This document shows, in pieces, positions 1-10,780 of a stretch of 64,000 nt of DNA (position 1 is the first letter of the stretch; each line of letters begins with the position of its first letter). Source of the DNA: Aggregatibacter segnis (lineage in GTDB: Bacteria > Pseudomonadota > Gammaproteobacteria > Enterobacterales > Pasteurellaceae); assembly GCF_003130075.1 (NCBI RefSeq), contig NZ_NRCW01000007.1, positions 31,235 to 95,234 on the forward strand. The letters run 5' to 3'. The notes under the pieces are model-generated. The model made no database searches. It was not told the origin of the DNA and worked only from the letters and a program-made list of their open reading frames with translations. A program made the position numbers and the translations under genes.

Positions 1-244
1 CCATTTGCCCGTTCATAGTCACAAATAAATCGATGCCTTCCCGCTCTATCACCTGCTTCAATTTATGCGGGAAAGCGCAGCGGGTACGCCCTGTGGCAAT
101 GGCAGGAATAATGCCGTTTTCTTTCAATTTACGCATAAACACAGGCACCGTTGCCGGTAGAAAATCACGTTGTTTCATAAACAACGTGTCATCGATATCA
201 AAAAATACCACTTTGATTTGATCGCGATAATTCGGAATGGTCAT
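1..244 (-). CDS. HAD-superfamily (Cof-type) phosphatase, N-terminal part
   Basis: Partial gene: the first 81 codons, cut by the left window edge. The start ATG at 242-244 gives MTIPNYRDQIKVVFFDIDDT, and DIDDT is HAD motif I with the nucleophilic and acid/base aspartates. A later ATGRT segment matches motif II (the conserved Thr) followed by the cap region start of Cof-type hydrolases. Family members dephosphorylate sugar phosphates, nucleotides or cofactors in the cytoplasm; the substrate here cannot be told. It is divergent from comF. The reading frame is unambiguous but identity to a named paralogue is not claimed. Confidence 0.85.
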   Translation of the reverse strand, partial: MTIPNYRDQIKVVFFDIDDTLFMKQRDFLPATVPVFMRKLKENGIIPAIATGRTRCAFPHKLKQVIEREGIDLFVTMNGQM

Positions 245-301
245 GCTTTTCTCTTCTCTTTAAATTCAACGTTTGGCAGAAATGTCATCCGATTTTAGCA
301 T

Positions 302-323
302 TTTTGCGAGGCAGATCCTAAAA
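302..323 (+). promoter_or_regulatory. candidate CRP-S (Sxy-dependent competence) site for comF
   Basis: The 22-mer reads TTTTGCGA, six bases, TCCTAAAA. The left half is a perfect CRP-S half site (TGCGA, as opposed to TGTGA of ordinary CRP sites); the right half is degenerate. A TATGAT -10 at 360-365 would put the transcript start near 372, so the site centre lies about 60 bases upstream, the class I CRP position. In Haemophilus, comF is a competence-regulon gene needing CRP and Sxy, so the placement fits. The site is inferred from pattern only. Confidence 0.55.
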
Positions 324-399
324 TCGGGCAAAAAAACACCGAAAAAAAGCACCGCACTTTATGATGTGCCGGTTTTCTTAATCAAGTGCGGTCGCTTTT

Positions 400-1086
400 A
401 TGAACGTTTTTCGATCCAGCTGCGTGCATTGTCACACGCCTCTTAAACTTACCAAACATGGCTTATGCAGCCGTTGTAGCCGAACCATTCGGCGTTTTCC
501 TTATTGCGGTTGCTGTGGTTCAGAACTGATGGAAAATGCCTTGCACTGCGGCAACTGTTTGCAGCAGGAACCGGCGTGGGATCGCATGGTGATTATCGGG
601 CGTTACAACGAACCACTTTCCACGCTGATTCATCGCTTTAAATTTCAAAAACAATTTCAACTCGACCGCACTTTAGCGCGCCTGTTGTATTTGGCCATCC
701 GCGAAGCGCGACGAAATCATCAATTGCCTTTGCCTGAGGTGATCCTGCCTGTGCCGTTACATCATGTTCGGCAATGGCAACGGGGATACAACCAAGCGGA
801 TTTATTGGCGCATCAACTGAGCCAATGGCTCAAGATTCCCGTCAAAAAGGACTTAATTACTCGTACCAAACGCACACCGACCCAACGAGGCCTTAGTGCC
901 AAAGATCGACGACAAAATCTCAAAAATGCTTTTCAACTTTCCGCTAAAGCCCGAGATTTTCCTTATCGTCACGTTGCCTTAATAGACGATGTGATCACCA
1001 CCGGTTCTACGTTAAATGAAATCGCCAAGTTATTACGCAAAGCGAATGTGACACATATTCAAGTGTGGGGGCTGGCGCGAACATAA
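400..1086 (+). CDS. comF: ComF family protein, competence DNA uptake
   Basis: A 228-residue ComF/GntX-type protein. The N-terminal third carries a run of Cys pairs (CVHC, CSRC, CGCC, CGNC) typical of the zinc-binding part; the C-terminal half is a phosphoribosyltransferase fold with the signature VALIDDVITTGSTL near residues 191-204. In naturally competent Pasteurellaceae ComF acts in the cytoplasm, where it helps bring transformed DNA across the inner membrane. The downstream neighbour is nfuA, the same order as gntX-nfuA in enterobacteria. The comABCDE genes are not immediately upstream, so this gene has its own promoter region with a candidate CRP-S site. An uptake signal sits at 384-392, just before the start. 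Confidence 0.92.
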   Translation: MNVFRSSCVHCHTPLKLTKHGLCSRCSRTIRRFPYCGCCGSELMENALHCGNCLQQEPAWDRMVIIGRYNEPLSTLIHRFKFQKQFQLDRTLARLLYLAIREARRNHQLPLPEVILPVPLHHVRQWQRGYNQADLLAHQLSQWLKIPVKKDLITRTKRTPTQRGLSAKDRRQNLKNAFQLSAKARDFPYRHVALIDDVITTGSTLNEIAKLLRKANVTHIQVWGLART

Positions 1087-1195
1087 AACGCATGATAAGG
1101 CAGCGGCATTTTTTATTACTCCAAAAGGTGGAAAAAAAGCCGCATGAAGCGTATCATATCCGACAAATTTAATTAGGTTTTATCGTGGGAGCGTT

Positions 1196-1780
1196 ATGCA
1201 ACAAATTACCATTTCAGCGGAAGCACAAGCACACTTCCGTCGCTTATTAGATCAACAAGAAGAAGGCACCAACATTCGTATTTTCGTCGTCAACCCGGGC
1301 ACGCCTAGTGCGGAATGTGGCGTCTCTTATTGCCCGCCAAACTCAGTGGAAGCAAGCGATACCGAATTCAAATACGACACCTTTTCTGCCTTTGTGGATG
1401 ACATCAGTCTGCCATTTTTGGAAGACGCGGAAATCGACTATGTTACGGAAGAATTGGGTGCACAACTCACCTTAAAAGCACCAAACGCCAAAATGCGTAA
1501 AGTGGCAGATGATGCGCCGTTAATCGAACGCGTGGAATATGTCATTCAAACCCAAATAAACCCGCAATTGGCAAGCCACGGAGGCAAAATCACGTTATTA
1601 GAAATCACCGATGACGGCTATGCGATTCTGCAATTCGGTGGTGGTTGCAACGGTTGCTCCATGGTGGATGTTACCTTGAAAGATGGTGTAGAAAAACAAT
1701 TGGTCAGCCTTTTCCCTGAGGAGTTAAAAGGTGCAAAAGACGTGACAGAACACCAACGCGGCGAACATTCTTATTACTAA
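1196..1780 (+). CDS. nfuA: Fe/S biogenesis protein NfuA
   Basis: A 194-residue protein with the two-domain NfuA layout: an N-terminal degenerate A-type carrier domain (about residues 1-100) and a C-terminal Nfu domain (about 105-190). The Nfu CxxC motif is present as [12 protein letters not shown] with Cys151 and Cys154, which bind a [4Fe-4S] cluster between two monomers. It hands clusters to target apoproteins in the cytoplasm, mostly under oxidative stress or iron limitation. Length equals the enterobacterial protein. It ends before a strong bidirectional terminator at 1789-1816. Confidence 0.97.
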   Translation: MQQITISAEAQAHFRRLLDQQEEGTNIRIFVVNPGTPSAECGVSYCPPNSVEASDTEFKYDTFSAFVDDISLPFLEDAEIDYVTEELGAQLTLKAPNAKMRKVADDAPLIERVEYVIQTQINPQLASHGGKITLLEITDDGYAILQFGGGCNGCSMVDVTLKDGVEKQLVSLFPEELKGAKDVTEHQRGEHSYY

Positions 1781-1788
1781 GCCCAAAT

Positions 1789-1816
1789 AAAAAACCACCG
1801 AAAGGTGGTTTTTTGT
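1789..1816. terminator. bidirectional terminator between nfuA and hisIE
   Basis: Arms AAAACCACC (1791-1799) and GGTGGTTTT (1804-1812) with a four-base loop, an A-run before and a T-run after. It can stop both nfuA (plus) and the his operon (minus). Confidence 0.9.
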
Positions 1817-1828
1817 TGCCTGTGAAAA

Positions 1829-2431
1829 CTATTTTGCGTGACGCTCTTTCAATTTACCAATCACATCCGCCCAGCTTAAGTCCGCATCTTGCAATAACAC
1901 CGTCAAGTGATATGCCAAATCCGCCGCTTCACAAATAGTTTCATTACGATCTTTCACAGTCGCCGCCAACGCCGTCTCCACGCCTTCCTCGCCCACTTTC
2001 TGCGCAATGCGTTTCGTGCCACGCGCATATAATTGCGCCGTGTAAGAGGTTTCTGGATCCGCCCCTTTACGTGCCTTCAGCAGTTTTTCCAATTTACTGA
2101 AAAAGATCCAGTTCGGTTCATTTTGTAACTGACTAAAACAGCTTTCTGTACCCGTGTGGCAAGTTGGCCCAACAGGATCCGCCAAAATCAACAACGCGTC
2201 CTGATCACAATCCAAACTCATATCCACCACATGTAAGAAATTGCCCGAGGTTTCCCCTTTCGTCCACAAACGGTTTTTCGTACGGGAAAAGAACGTCACT
2301 TTCTTCTCTGCCAAGGTTTTCTCCAACGCCTCCGGGTTCATATACCCGAGCATAAGCACCTCGCACGTCGTCGCGTGTTGCACGATAACGGGGAGGAGGT
2401 TGTTGATTTTTTGCCAGTTGATTTCTAACAT
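1829..2431 (-). CDS. hisI: bifunctional phosphoribosyl-AMP cyclohydrolase / phosphoribosyl-ATP pyrophosphohydrolase
   Basis: HisIE, 200 residues, steps 2 and 3 of histidine synthesis. The N-terminal cyclohydrolase domain (about 1-115) has the metal-binding stretch [10 protein letters not shown] and the cysteines of [12 protein letters not shown]; the C-terminal domain (about 115-200) is an all-alpha PRA-PH (MazG-like) domain with [13 protein letters not shown]. Last gene of the operon. Its start codon overlaps the stop of the upstream DUF2726 gene by one base (TAATG), so the foreign gene has been fitted into translational coupling with hisI. Confidence 0.97.
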   Translation of the reverse strand: MLEINWQKINNLLPVIVQHATTCEVLMLGYMNPEALEKTLAEKKVTFFSRTKNRLWTKGETSGNFLHVVDMSLDCDQDALLILADPVGPTCHTGTESCFSQLQNEPNWIFFSKLEKLLKARKGADPETSYTAQLYARGTKRIAQKVGEEGVETALAATVKDRNETICEAADLAYHLTVLLQDADLSWADVIGKLKERHAK

Positions 2432-3054
2432 TATTTTTCCCTCTTTCTATTAAATTCTAAATTTAAAACATGTGATATTCGTTCAAAATGTAATTCGTCA
2501 TATTTTTGTGGAAATTCAATATATTCAATTCTAGCTTTTCGACAGGCTTCTTTTTTAATAGCATCACGTTCAATAGCATTATTTTGATAATGTCCACCAC
2601 CTTGATATTCAATTACAACGACCGGATTACCAAATTTATCCGTAATTAAAAAATCGACACGTTTGTTATTAACCAAACGAAATGCCTCTGAATTTTCACT
2701 TTGAATAAATTCGCCCATAGCCACTTGTGAAAATAAACGATATTTCTGTTCCTGATGAGATTTCTCTAATAAGGAAATCAATCGAGTAAACAAGCGATAT
2801 TCGCTTTTATTCAAGAGTAACTTACGACGAAATTCGGCGTTAGCAACAACCCCAAAATTTGGGCTAGAAAAAGTATTTGAATTTATTTTTACATGCCTAT
2901 CTGCTATTGATGGTTCAACATAACGATATGTTTTCTTTGTTCTTCTTCTTTGCTTCCTTAATAATTCTTTTAGAATGGTTAATAAAACAGCAATACCAAT
3001 AAAAATTAATATTAAAAAGAACGTCTCACTTCTTATTAATTGCTCTAATATCAT
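2431..3054 (-). CDS. membrane-anchored DUF2726 protein (nuclease-like), inserted in his operon
   Basis: A 207-residue protein with one N-terminal membrane segment (about residues 8-32, rich in I, L, F), a basic stretch QRRRTKK, and a C-terminal DUF2726 domain. That domain has the pattern of a PD-(D/E)xK-type fold: Asp134 in KRVDFLI and Glu149-Tyr-Gln151 in VVIEYQGG, with Gln where Lys is usual. DUF2726 proteins are widespread but of unknown function; a nucleic-acid role is inference. The gene lies between hisF and hisI on the operon strand and is visibly more AT-rich than the his genes, pointing to later acquisition. Confidence 0.85.
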   Translation of the reverse strand: MILEQLIRSETFFLILIFIGIAVLLTILKELLRKQRRRTKKTYRYVEPSIADRHVKINSNTFSSPNFGVVANAEFRRKLLLNKSEYRLFTRLISLLEKSHQEQKYRLFSQVAMGEFIQSENSEAFRLVNNKRVDFLITDKFGNPVVVIEYQGGGHYQNNAIERDAIKKEACRKARIEYIEFPQKYDELHFERISHVLNLEFNRKREK

Positions 3055-3094
3055 TGAGTTACCTTAGTTATTCAAAAATATCTGACCACGGATA

Positions 3095-3168
3095 GCGCCC
3101 GTTTCCCAACGGGTGCTTGTAACTTACTTTTTATTATTTATTTCGGCACGCGTTAGGAAACGCGCGCC
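3095..3168. repeat. two successive hairpins upstream of the DUF2726 gene
   Basis: Hairpin 1 has arms GCGCCCGTT (3095-3103) and AACGGGTGC (3108-3116) with one G-T pair. Hairpin 2 has arms at 3145-3154 and 3159-3168, ten base pairs with one mismatch. They lie between hisF and the DUF2726 gene, separated by an AT-rich 28-base linker. Their bases differ from the H1/H2 repeats elsewhere in the operon, so a common origin is not claimed. They may stabilise the hisF transcript end or reduce read-through. Confidence 0.5.
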
Positions 3169-3230
3169 ATCGTTCAACCTTTGTTACATAACACCAAAAA
3201 CACGTCCAAAAACGACCGCACTTTTTTGTG

Positions 3231-4809
<1,579 letters not shown>

Positions 4810-5265
4810 TTATAAATGTTTTTCAAAATAAGTTTCATCAAACTTTATTTCTTCTTCAAGAAAGAGTGTTTTAATTTCATCTATAAAATTTTGCGATTGA
4901 TGATGTTGTTTCTGATTTTTAATGTAATTAATGATTTTTGCTTTATCTCGGTCACTATAACTTAATGCACAATAACCAATGGACCATTCCGTAAAATCCG
5001 GAAATAAATCGGGATGACTTTCTAAAAATTGGTGCGTAGTGATTTTTAATTTACGAACAAATTCAGAAATCGGCAATGTTTGATGAATATCCACAAATAA
5101 ATGAATATGATCAGGCATGCCATTTACACGATATAAAATGCAATGATGAGCTTGCGTAAATTTCCAAATACAACGATATAGTTCTTTCTCGTATTGCTCA
5201 TTAATGCTGGGCACACCATGCTTTGTCCGAAAAATAATATGATATAACAAACGCGTATAGCTCAT
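4810..5265 (-). CDS. tnpA: IS200-like Y1 transposase, REP-associated (RAYT) type
   Basis: A 151-residue single-strand transposase. The HUH metal motif is His53-Ile-His55 in PDHIHLFVD; the nucleophilic tyrosine is Tyr114 in IINYIKNQ, followed four residues later by Gln118 as in IS608 TnpA (YxxxQ). All catalytic residues are present and the ORF is full length, so the enzyme may be active. Such enzymes cut and join hairpin-bearing single-stranded DNA and are thought to spread REP sequences. It is encoded on the his operon strand between hisH and hisA, AT-richer than its neighbours. No TnpB partner is present. Confidence 0.92.
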   Translation of the reverse strand: MSYTRLLYHIIFRTKHGVPSINEQYEKELYRCIWKFTQAHHCILYRVNGMPDHIHLFVDIHQTLPISEFVRKLKITTHQFLESHPDLFPDFTEWSIGYCALSYSDRDKAKIINYIKNQKQHHQSQNFIDEIKTLFLEEEIKFDETYFEKHL

Positions 5266-5280
5266 TTTCTTTCCTAATTT

Positions 5281-5333
5281 CTACCCCAACGGGGTAGGTT
5301 TATGCTTAACCTAGGGTAACTTGTTACCCTAGG
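5281..5333 (-). repeat. two-hairpin REP-like repeat, copy B (inverted)
   Basis: Read on the plus strand: H2 arms CTACCCC (5281-5287) and GGGGTAG (5291-5297), the complement of the linker (5298-5309), then a perfect H1 with 11-base arms CCTAGGGTAAC (5310-5320) and GTTACCCTAGG (5323-5333). It is the inverted partner of copy A and lies immediately upstream of the transposase start. Confidence 0.88.
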
Positions 5334-5362
5334 CGGAAAGAAATCGCAACAACGCTATTTTA

Positions 5363-5384
5363 TTTTTCGAGCTAGATCGCATTT
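5363..5384 (-). promoter_or_regulatory. possible CRP-S-like site upstream of the transposase
   Basis: Core TTCGA, six bases, TCGCA (5366-5381) inside an AT-rich stretch; the TCGCA half is a perfect CRP-S half site and the inner CTAGA matches the Haemophilus consensus. The centre is about 108 bases before the transposase start. There is no experimental hint; a chance match in 56 intergenic bases is possible. Confidence 0.3.
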
Positions 5385-5389
5385 TTAAT

Positions 5390-5443
5390 CCGAGGGTAAT
5401 AAATTACCCTCGGTTAAGCATTATCGTTCCCCTTTGGGGAACG
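5390..5443 (+). repeat. two-hairpin REP-like repeat, solitary copy C
   Basis: H1 is a perfect hairpin with arms CCGAGGGTAAT (5390-5400) and ATTACCCTCGG (5403-5413); linker TTAAGCATTAT; H2 arms CGTTCCCC (5425-5432) and GGGGAACG (5436-5443). Compared with copies A and B the arms differ at H1 positions 3 and 11 and over much of H2, always on both sides so pairing is kept. It lies three bases beyond the hisH stop codon. Confidence 0.85.
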
Positions 5444-5445
5444 GA

Positions 5446-6051
5446 TTATTTCACCTTTTCCACAAAATTCTTCAACAACAACGCGCCGTTTTTGCCCGAG
5501 CGTTCGGGGTGGAACTGTACGCCGTAGAAATTTTTGTTGGCGATGGCAGCGGAGAAGTCCACGCCGTAACAGCTTGTCGCAATTGTGTTTTCATTGGGTT
5601 GTACGGCGTAGCTGTGTACAAAGTAAAAATGGCTGTCTTGTTCGATGCCGGCAAACAGCGGATGATCTGGCGTATAACGCACCTCGTTCCAGCCCATGTG
5701 CGGCAACGGTAAGCCGCTGTCAGGGATGAGATCCGTCTGCCCACTCATTAAGCCGAGCGTCGCCACATTGCCTTCAGTAGAAAATTCGGTCATCAGCTGC
5801 ATGCCCAAGCAAATACCGAGCATCGGTTGGGTAGCGTTGCGGATGCAGTTAATTAGCTTGCGCTCCTGCAAATTCCGCATCGCCGCCATCGCCGTGCCCA
5901 CACCGGGCAACAGCAATTTATCGGCAGATTGGATTTTTTGAATATCCCGTGTAATTTCGGCGTGATAACCCAAGCGATCAAAGGCAAATTTGACGGAGGA
6001 GAGGTTGGCACAGCCGGTGTCGATGATGGTTACTAACACTATAGTTTGCAT
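5446..6051 (-). CDS. hisH: imidazole glycerol phosphate synthase, glutamine amidotransferase subunit HisH
   Basis: Class I glutamine amidotransferase of about 201 residues that makes ammonia for HisF. The nucleophile sits in GICLGMQ and the His-Glu pair in QFHPERSGK. The ORF can be opened to 6081, but homologues begin close to TIIDTGCANLSSV, so the ATG at 6049-6051 is preferred. With this start the gene overlaps the 3' end of the HNH gene by 13 bases. After the stop come repeat copy C and then the transposase element. Confidence 0.96.
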   Translation of the reverse strand: MQTIVLVTIIDTGCANLSSVKFAFDRLGYHAEITRDIQKIQSADKLLLPGVGTAMAAMRNLQERKLINCIRNATQPMLGICLGMQLMTEFSTEGNVATLGLMSGQTDLIPDSGLPLPHMGWNEVRYTPDHPLFAGIEQDSHFYFVHSYAVQPNENTIATSCYGVDFSAAIANKNFYGVQFHPERSGKNGALLLKNFVEKVK

Positions 6052-7037
6052 AAATTTAAACACCCTTGAAACTTTATCCATTCAGAAGAATATGGATACA
6101 AATATTGCAATTCTTTCTTTTGGTTTAAACAATAAATATATACACCAACCTGCCTAGAACCAATTAAATTCTCATTTGACAGAGTTACTAATGAAATAAA
6201 TTTTTCATATAAAGATATAAAATAGCCTGTGCCTTCAGTTGGTGTTGTTAATGGAACAACCATAAATATAGTCCCAAATCTATCCTTTAAACATTTAGCT
6301 AATCTTGCATATTCAGTTTCTGAGCCAATAGTTTGTAAGGAAACATATTTTTTTGCTTTCTCTGATTCTGCATTTTTTAAAATTTTAGCTATGTCTTTTA
6401 TATCTTGATGATCCAAATAGTGAGGATAATTTGTAACAAAAAATTCATATGCAATCTTTAATGATTCCAGAAAGAAGGGATTAAAATCAAATAATTCTCT
6501 CTTGTGTAAAGGTTTTGGCTCTTTGACCTCCTTAGTGAATTCTGCAGATAAAAGACTTTCCAAATTAAATTCCAAACCGAGTTTTTTATACTCTTTATCT
6601 AAATACTTTTTGTGTTTATTTAATAATTTAATTCTCTCATCATTAGAAAAATATCCATATTTTTCAAACGACACTGATACTTGCACTTGATCTGAATTTA
6701 GGTTTTTAATTTCTATTTTAGGTCTATCGTCAAGCAATATTGGAGCAGAATTTGGACTTTCTACCCTATATTTATTACCAGAGTCATCTTGGTAATCACC
6801 TTTTAAAGGAAAATCAATTTTCCCGTTTCTTCCAATAATTTGATTTTCTTCGATATGCAATCGACTAACTATCGTTCTTGCAAATGGTGCATCAATTTTT
6901 GTTCCCATACTACTATTACAATTTTTACAAATCGTGTGTATAACATAATTTCCACCAATAGAATACGGAATAACATGCTCTTGAGTAGCTGGATTCTTCT
7001 CAGTAAATTTTTGTCTACAAATAATACAATTATTCAT
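6039..7037 (-). CDS. HNH endonuclease family protein, inserted in his operon
   Basis: 332 residues, not assignable to a named gene. The N-terminus is an HNH_5-like zinc/HNH module: CIIC (Cys4, Cys7), EHVIP (Glu20-His21) and CKNCN (Cys37, Cys40, Asn41). The remaining 280 residues are an AT-rich, Lys-rich region I do not recognise. It lies between hisB and hisH on the operon strand and overlaps hisH by 13 bases, so it is co-transcribed and probably coupled. Low GC against the his genes suggests horizontal gain. HNH enzymes of this type occur in homing, phage and defence settings; no choice can be made from sequence. Confidence 0.85.
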   Translation of the reverse strand: MNNCIICRQKFTEKNPATQEHVIPYSIGGNYVIHTICKNCNSSMGTKIDAPFARTIVSRLHIEENQIIGRNGKIDFPLKGDYQDDSGNKYRVESPNSAPILLDDRPKIEIKNLNSDQVQVSVSFEKYGYFSNDERIKLLNKHKKYLDKEYKKLGLEFNLESLLSAEFTKEVKEPKPLHKRELFDFNPFFLESLKIAYEFFVTNYPHYLDHQDIKDIAKILKNAESEKAKKYVSLQTIGSETEYARLAKCLKDRFGTIFMVVPLTTPTEGTGYFISLYEKFISLVTLSNENLIGSRQVGVYIYCLNQKKELQYLYPYSSEWIKFQGCLNLCKL

Positions 7038-7091
7038 TTCACTATAACCTATATTGTGTTTCCAAAATACTATAAACCAACCGCACTTTTC

Positions 7092-7112
7092 GGACAGACA
7101 TAAAGTCTGTCC
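7092..7112. repeat. short palindrome between hisB and the HNH gene
   Basis: Arms GGACAGAC (7092-7099) and GTCTGTCC (7105-7112), perfect eight-base pairs with a five-base loop, directly after an uptake signal (7079-7088). It may mark the edge of the HNH gene insertion or act as a weak transcript hairpin. Confidence 0.55.
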
Positions 7113-7119
7113 CTACGAA

Positions 7120-8208
7120 TCATAACACGCCCTTACTACTCGGCAACTCCTCCCCCTCAATTCTAATCGCCTGTCTCAACGTCCGCCCAAACACCTTAAA
7201 CAAACTTTCAATTTTGTGATGGTCGTTGTCGCCGGTGGCTTTGAGGTGCAGCGTGGCAAGCAGCGAGAAGGCGAGGGATTGGAAGAAATGTTCGGTAAGT
7301 TCGGTGCTGAAATCACCTACGTTGTCCCGTTTGAATTTGGCGTTGAATTTGATCCACGGGCGCCCGGATAAATCCAAAGCGCATTCTGCTTTGCATTCGT
7401 CCATCGGTAACACAAATCCGAAGCGAGCGATGCCGCGTTTGTCGCCGATGGCTTGTTTTAAAGCTGCACCGAGGGCGAGAGCGGTGTCTTCCACGGTGTG
7501 GTGTTCGTCAATCCACAAGTCGCCGTTGCATTGCACGTTCATTCTAAAGCCGCCGTGGGTGGCGATTTGGTCGAGCATATGGTCGAAAAAGCCTACGCCC
7601 GTTTTGATATTGTTCACGCCCGTTTCGTCCAGCCATACTTGCACTTTGATGTCCGTTTCTTTGGTTTTGCGGGTGACTTCTGCGTAGCGTGGCGGGCGGT
7701 TGCCGATGTTGCTGACGGGTTCGCCGAGCAGTTTTTCTGCGATCAGATCCCAGTTTAATTTTTCAGGGTGATATTGCAGTGCGCGAATGCCGAGATTTTC
7801 CGCTAACTGGACGTCGGTGGCACGGTCACCAATCACAAAAGAGCGGTCAGGATCAAACAAGTTTTTTTGAATGTATTTTTTCAGTAACTTGGTTTTCGGC
7901 TTGCGGCAAGCACAGTTATCTTCCGGTTTGTGCGGACAAATCAGCACATCGTCAAATTCAATGCCCTGCGATTTAAACAGCGCCATCATGGCATTGTGCG
8001 GCTTGTCGAAATCGTCTTGCGGGAAAGAATTCGTGCCTAGTCCGTCTTGGTTGGACACCATCACAAAACGGTATTTGCCTTTGAGCTTAAGCAAGGCGGG
8101 AATCACGTTCGGTTCAAATTTCAGTTTTTCCAGACTGTCAATCTGAAAATCGGTTTTCGGTTCGTCAATCAGCGTGCCGTCTCGGTCGATGAAAAGGGTT
8201 GGTTGCAT
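7120..8208 (-). CDS. hisB: bifunctional histidinol-phosphatase / imidazoleglycerol-phosphate dehydratase
   Basis: 362 residues with two domains, as in enterobacteria. Residues 1-165 are a HAD phosphatase ([11 protein letters not shown] with the DxD nucleophile, and [15 protein letters not shown], the zinc loop). Residues 170-362 are the IGP dehydratase with the metal-binding motifs [21 protein letters not shown] and DNDHHKIES. It performs steps 6 and 8. The region between it and hisC holds two facing REP-like repeats (8227-8341). Confidence 0.98.
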   Translation of the reverse strand: MQPTLFIDRDGTLIDEPKTDFQIDSLEKLKFEPNVIPALLKLKGKYRFVMVSNQDGLGTNSFPQDDFDKPHNAMMALFKSQGIEFDDVLICPHKPEDNCACRKPKTKLLKKYIQKNLFDPDRSFVIGDRATDVQLAENLGIRALQYHPEKLNWDLIAEKLLGEPVSNIGNRPPRYAEVTRKTKETDIKVQVWLDETGVNNIKTGVGFFDHMLDQIATHGGFRMNVQCNGDLWIDEHHTVEDTALALGAALKQAIGDKRGIARFGFVLPMDECKAECALDLSGRPWIKFNAKFKRDNVGDFSTELTEHFFQSLAFSLLATLHLKATGDNDHHKIESLFKVFGRTLRQAIRIEGEELPSSKGVL

Positions 8209-8226
8209 ATATTCTTCCTCTGTCTG

Positions 8227-8280
8227 CCTAGGGTAGCCAAGCTACCCTAGGTTACGTATCATTCTGCCCCTTTGGGGCAA
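8227..8280 (+). repeat. two-hairpin REP-like repeat, copy D1
   Basis: H1 is perfect: arms CCTAGGGTAGC (8227-8237) and GCTACCCTAGG (8241-8251), loop CAA. Linker TTACGTATCATTC. H2 arms TGCCCC (8265-8270) and GGGGCA (8274-8279). Same order and orientation as copies A and C. It pairs head to head with D2. Confidence 0.87.
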
Positions 8281-8287
8281 GCTGGTT

Positions 8288-8341
8288 TGTACTCCAAAGG
8301 AGTACAGCTATAACTAACCTAGGGTAACTTGTTACCCTAGG
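8288..8341 (-). repeat. two-hairpin REP-like repeat, copy D2 (inverted)
   Basis: H2 arms TGTACTCC (8288-8295) and GGAGTACA (8299-8306), loop AAA; linker GCTATAACTAA; then H1 arms CCTAGGGTAAC (8318-8328) and GTTACCCTAGG (8331-8341). Together D1 and D2 have the same H1-H2...H2-H1 layout as the transposase element, but only about eight bases separate them. Confidence 0.87.
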
Positions 8342-8350
8342 CATGGAGCG

Positions 8351-9418
<1,068 letters not shown>

Positions 9419-10705
9419 TTATTGCAACTTCGCTAATCTCAAACTCACTGCCATTTTGTGCGCATCCAGCTGTTCTGCCTGCGCCATCAATTCCACGGTT
9501 TCCGCTAAGTCTTTGAAGCCTTGCGGGGTGAGTTCCTGCACGGTCATGCGTTTGCTGAAATCCGCCAAACCAAGGCTGGAATACGTGCGTGTGTAGCCGT
9601 AAGTTGGCAGAACGTGATTGGTACCGCTGGCGTAATCGCCCATGCTTTCCGGCGAATAAGCACAGAGGAAAATAGACCCGGCGTTATCCAGTTGAGGCAA
9701 TAATTCACGGGCGTTTTGTGTTTGCACGATTAAGTGTTCCGGCGCGTATTCATTGCTAATAGCGACACATTGCGCCAAATCATCGGCAATCAGAATTCGA
9801 CTGTGGGACAACGCCTTGCGGGCGATTTCCGCGCGGAGCAGTTGGGCAAGCTGTTGTTCCACACAAAGTGCGGTCTGTTTTGCCAGCGTTTCGCTCGGTG
9901 TGACCAAAATCACTTGTGAATCTGCGCCGTGCTCTGCCTGTGAAAGCAAATCGGAGGCAACGAATTCAGGATCGGCCTTTTCATCAGCAATCACCAACAC
10001 TTCCGATGGCCCTGCCGGCATGTCGATGTTGGCGCCGTTAATCATTTGGCTGACTTGGCGTTTGGCTTCCGTCACAAAGGCATTGCCCGGCCCGAAAATT
10101 TTATCCACCTTCGCCACGCTTTGTGTACCTAACGCCATGGCGACCACTGCTTGCGCACCGCCCACCGCATAAATGGTTTGCACCCCGCACAGATTGGCAG
10201 CGTAAAGAATTTCATCCGCAATCGGTGGCGGTGAACACAGCACGATTTTCTTACAACCTGCGATTTTCGCCGGAATGGCAAGCATGAGCACCGTAGAAAA
10301 TAACGGCGCGGAACCGCCAGGAATATACAAACCGACACGATTAATCGGGCGCGTCACCACCTGACAACGGACACCGGGCTGGGTTTCAATATCCACCGCC
10401 TGTGGTTTCTGTGCTTCGTGAAAGGCAGTGATATTGCGCTTAGCATTCTGAATCGCCATCTTCAACGGCTCATGAATACGCGCCGTCGCCTCCGCAATTT
10501 GTTGTGGCGTGACAATCAAGCTGTCGAGTTTGGTTTTGTCGAATTTCTCTGTAAGTTCAAACAACGCCTTATCGCCGTCCTGTTGCACAAATTTAACGAT
10601 ATTTTCCACCGCACTTTTGATCTCATTTGAGGCGGAAATCGCAGGGCGGGTAAGGGCTTGTTGTTGCTCTGTGGCTGAAAGATTATTCCAATTTAGTGTT
10701 TCCAT
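9419..10705 (-). CDS. hisD: histidinol dehydrogenase
   Basis: 428 residues, zinc enzyme that oxidises histidinol to histidine in two NAD-dependent steps (last reactions of the pathway). Recognisable segments are [55 protein letters not shown] (zinc ligands Gln and His) and EYAPEHL. Full length for the family. Second gene of the operon, separated from hisG by 75 bases that hold a palindrome. Confidence 0.98.
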   Translation of the reverse strand: METLNWNNLSATEQQQALTRPAISASNEIKSAVENIVKFVQQDGDKALFELTEKFDKTKLDSLIVTPQQIAEATARIHEPLKMAIQNAKRNITAFHEAQKPQAVDIETQPGVRCQVVTRPINRVGLYIPGGSAPLFSTVLMLAIPAKIAGCKKIVLCSPPPIADEILYAANLCGVQTIYAVGGAQAVVAMALGTQSVAKVDKIFGPGNAFVTEAKRQVSQMINGANIDMPAGPSEVLVIADEKADPEFVASDLLSQAEHGADSQVILVTPSETLAKQTALCVEQQLAQLLRAEIARKALSHSRILIADDLAQCVAISNEYAPEHLIVQTQNARELLPQLDNAGSIFLCAYSPESMGDYASGTNHVLPTYGYTRTYSSLGLADFSKRMTVQELTPQGFKDLAETVELMAQAEQLDAHKMAVSLRLAKLQ

Positions 10706-10745
10706 AATACAAAACCTTCCTTTTATTTAACGTTGTTTTTCTTTG

Positions 10746-10777
10746 GTTGCTTTCTTTGGCGACACAAAGAAAATAAC
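10746..10777. repeat. palindrome between hisG and hisD
   Basis: Thirteen-base arms (10746-10758 and 10765-10777) around a six-base loop, with one wobble and one mismatch; core TTTCTTTG / CAAAGAAA. It resembles a CTTTCTTTG/CAAAGAAAG palindrome type seen in many Gram-negative genomes. Different family from the H1/H2 repeats. Confidence 0.6.
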
Positions 10778-10780
10778 AAA

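Noticed and set aside
2164..2453. plus-strand open frames over hisIE
   Set aside because: Short antisense frames opposite conserved enzyme domains, with no start signals.
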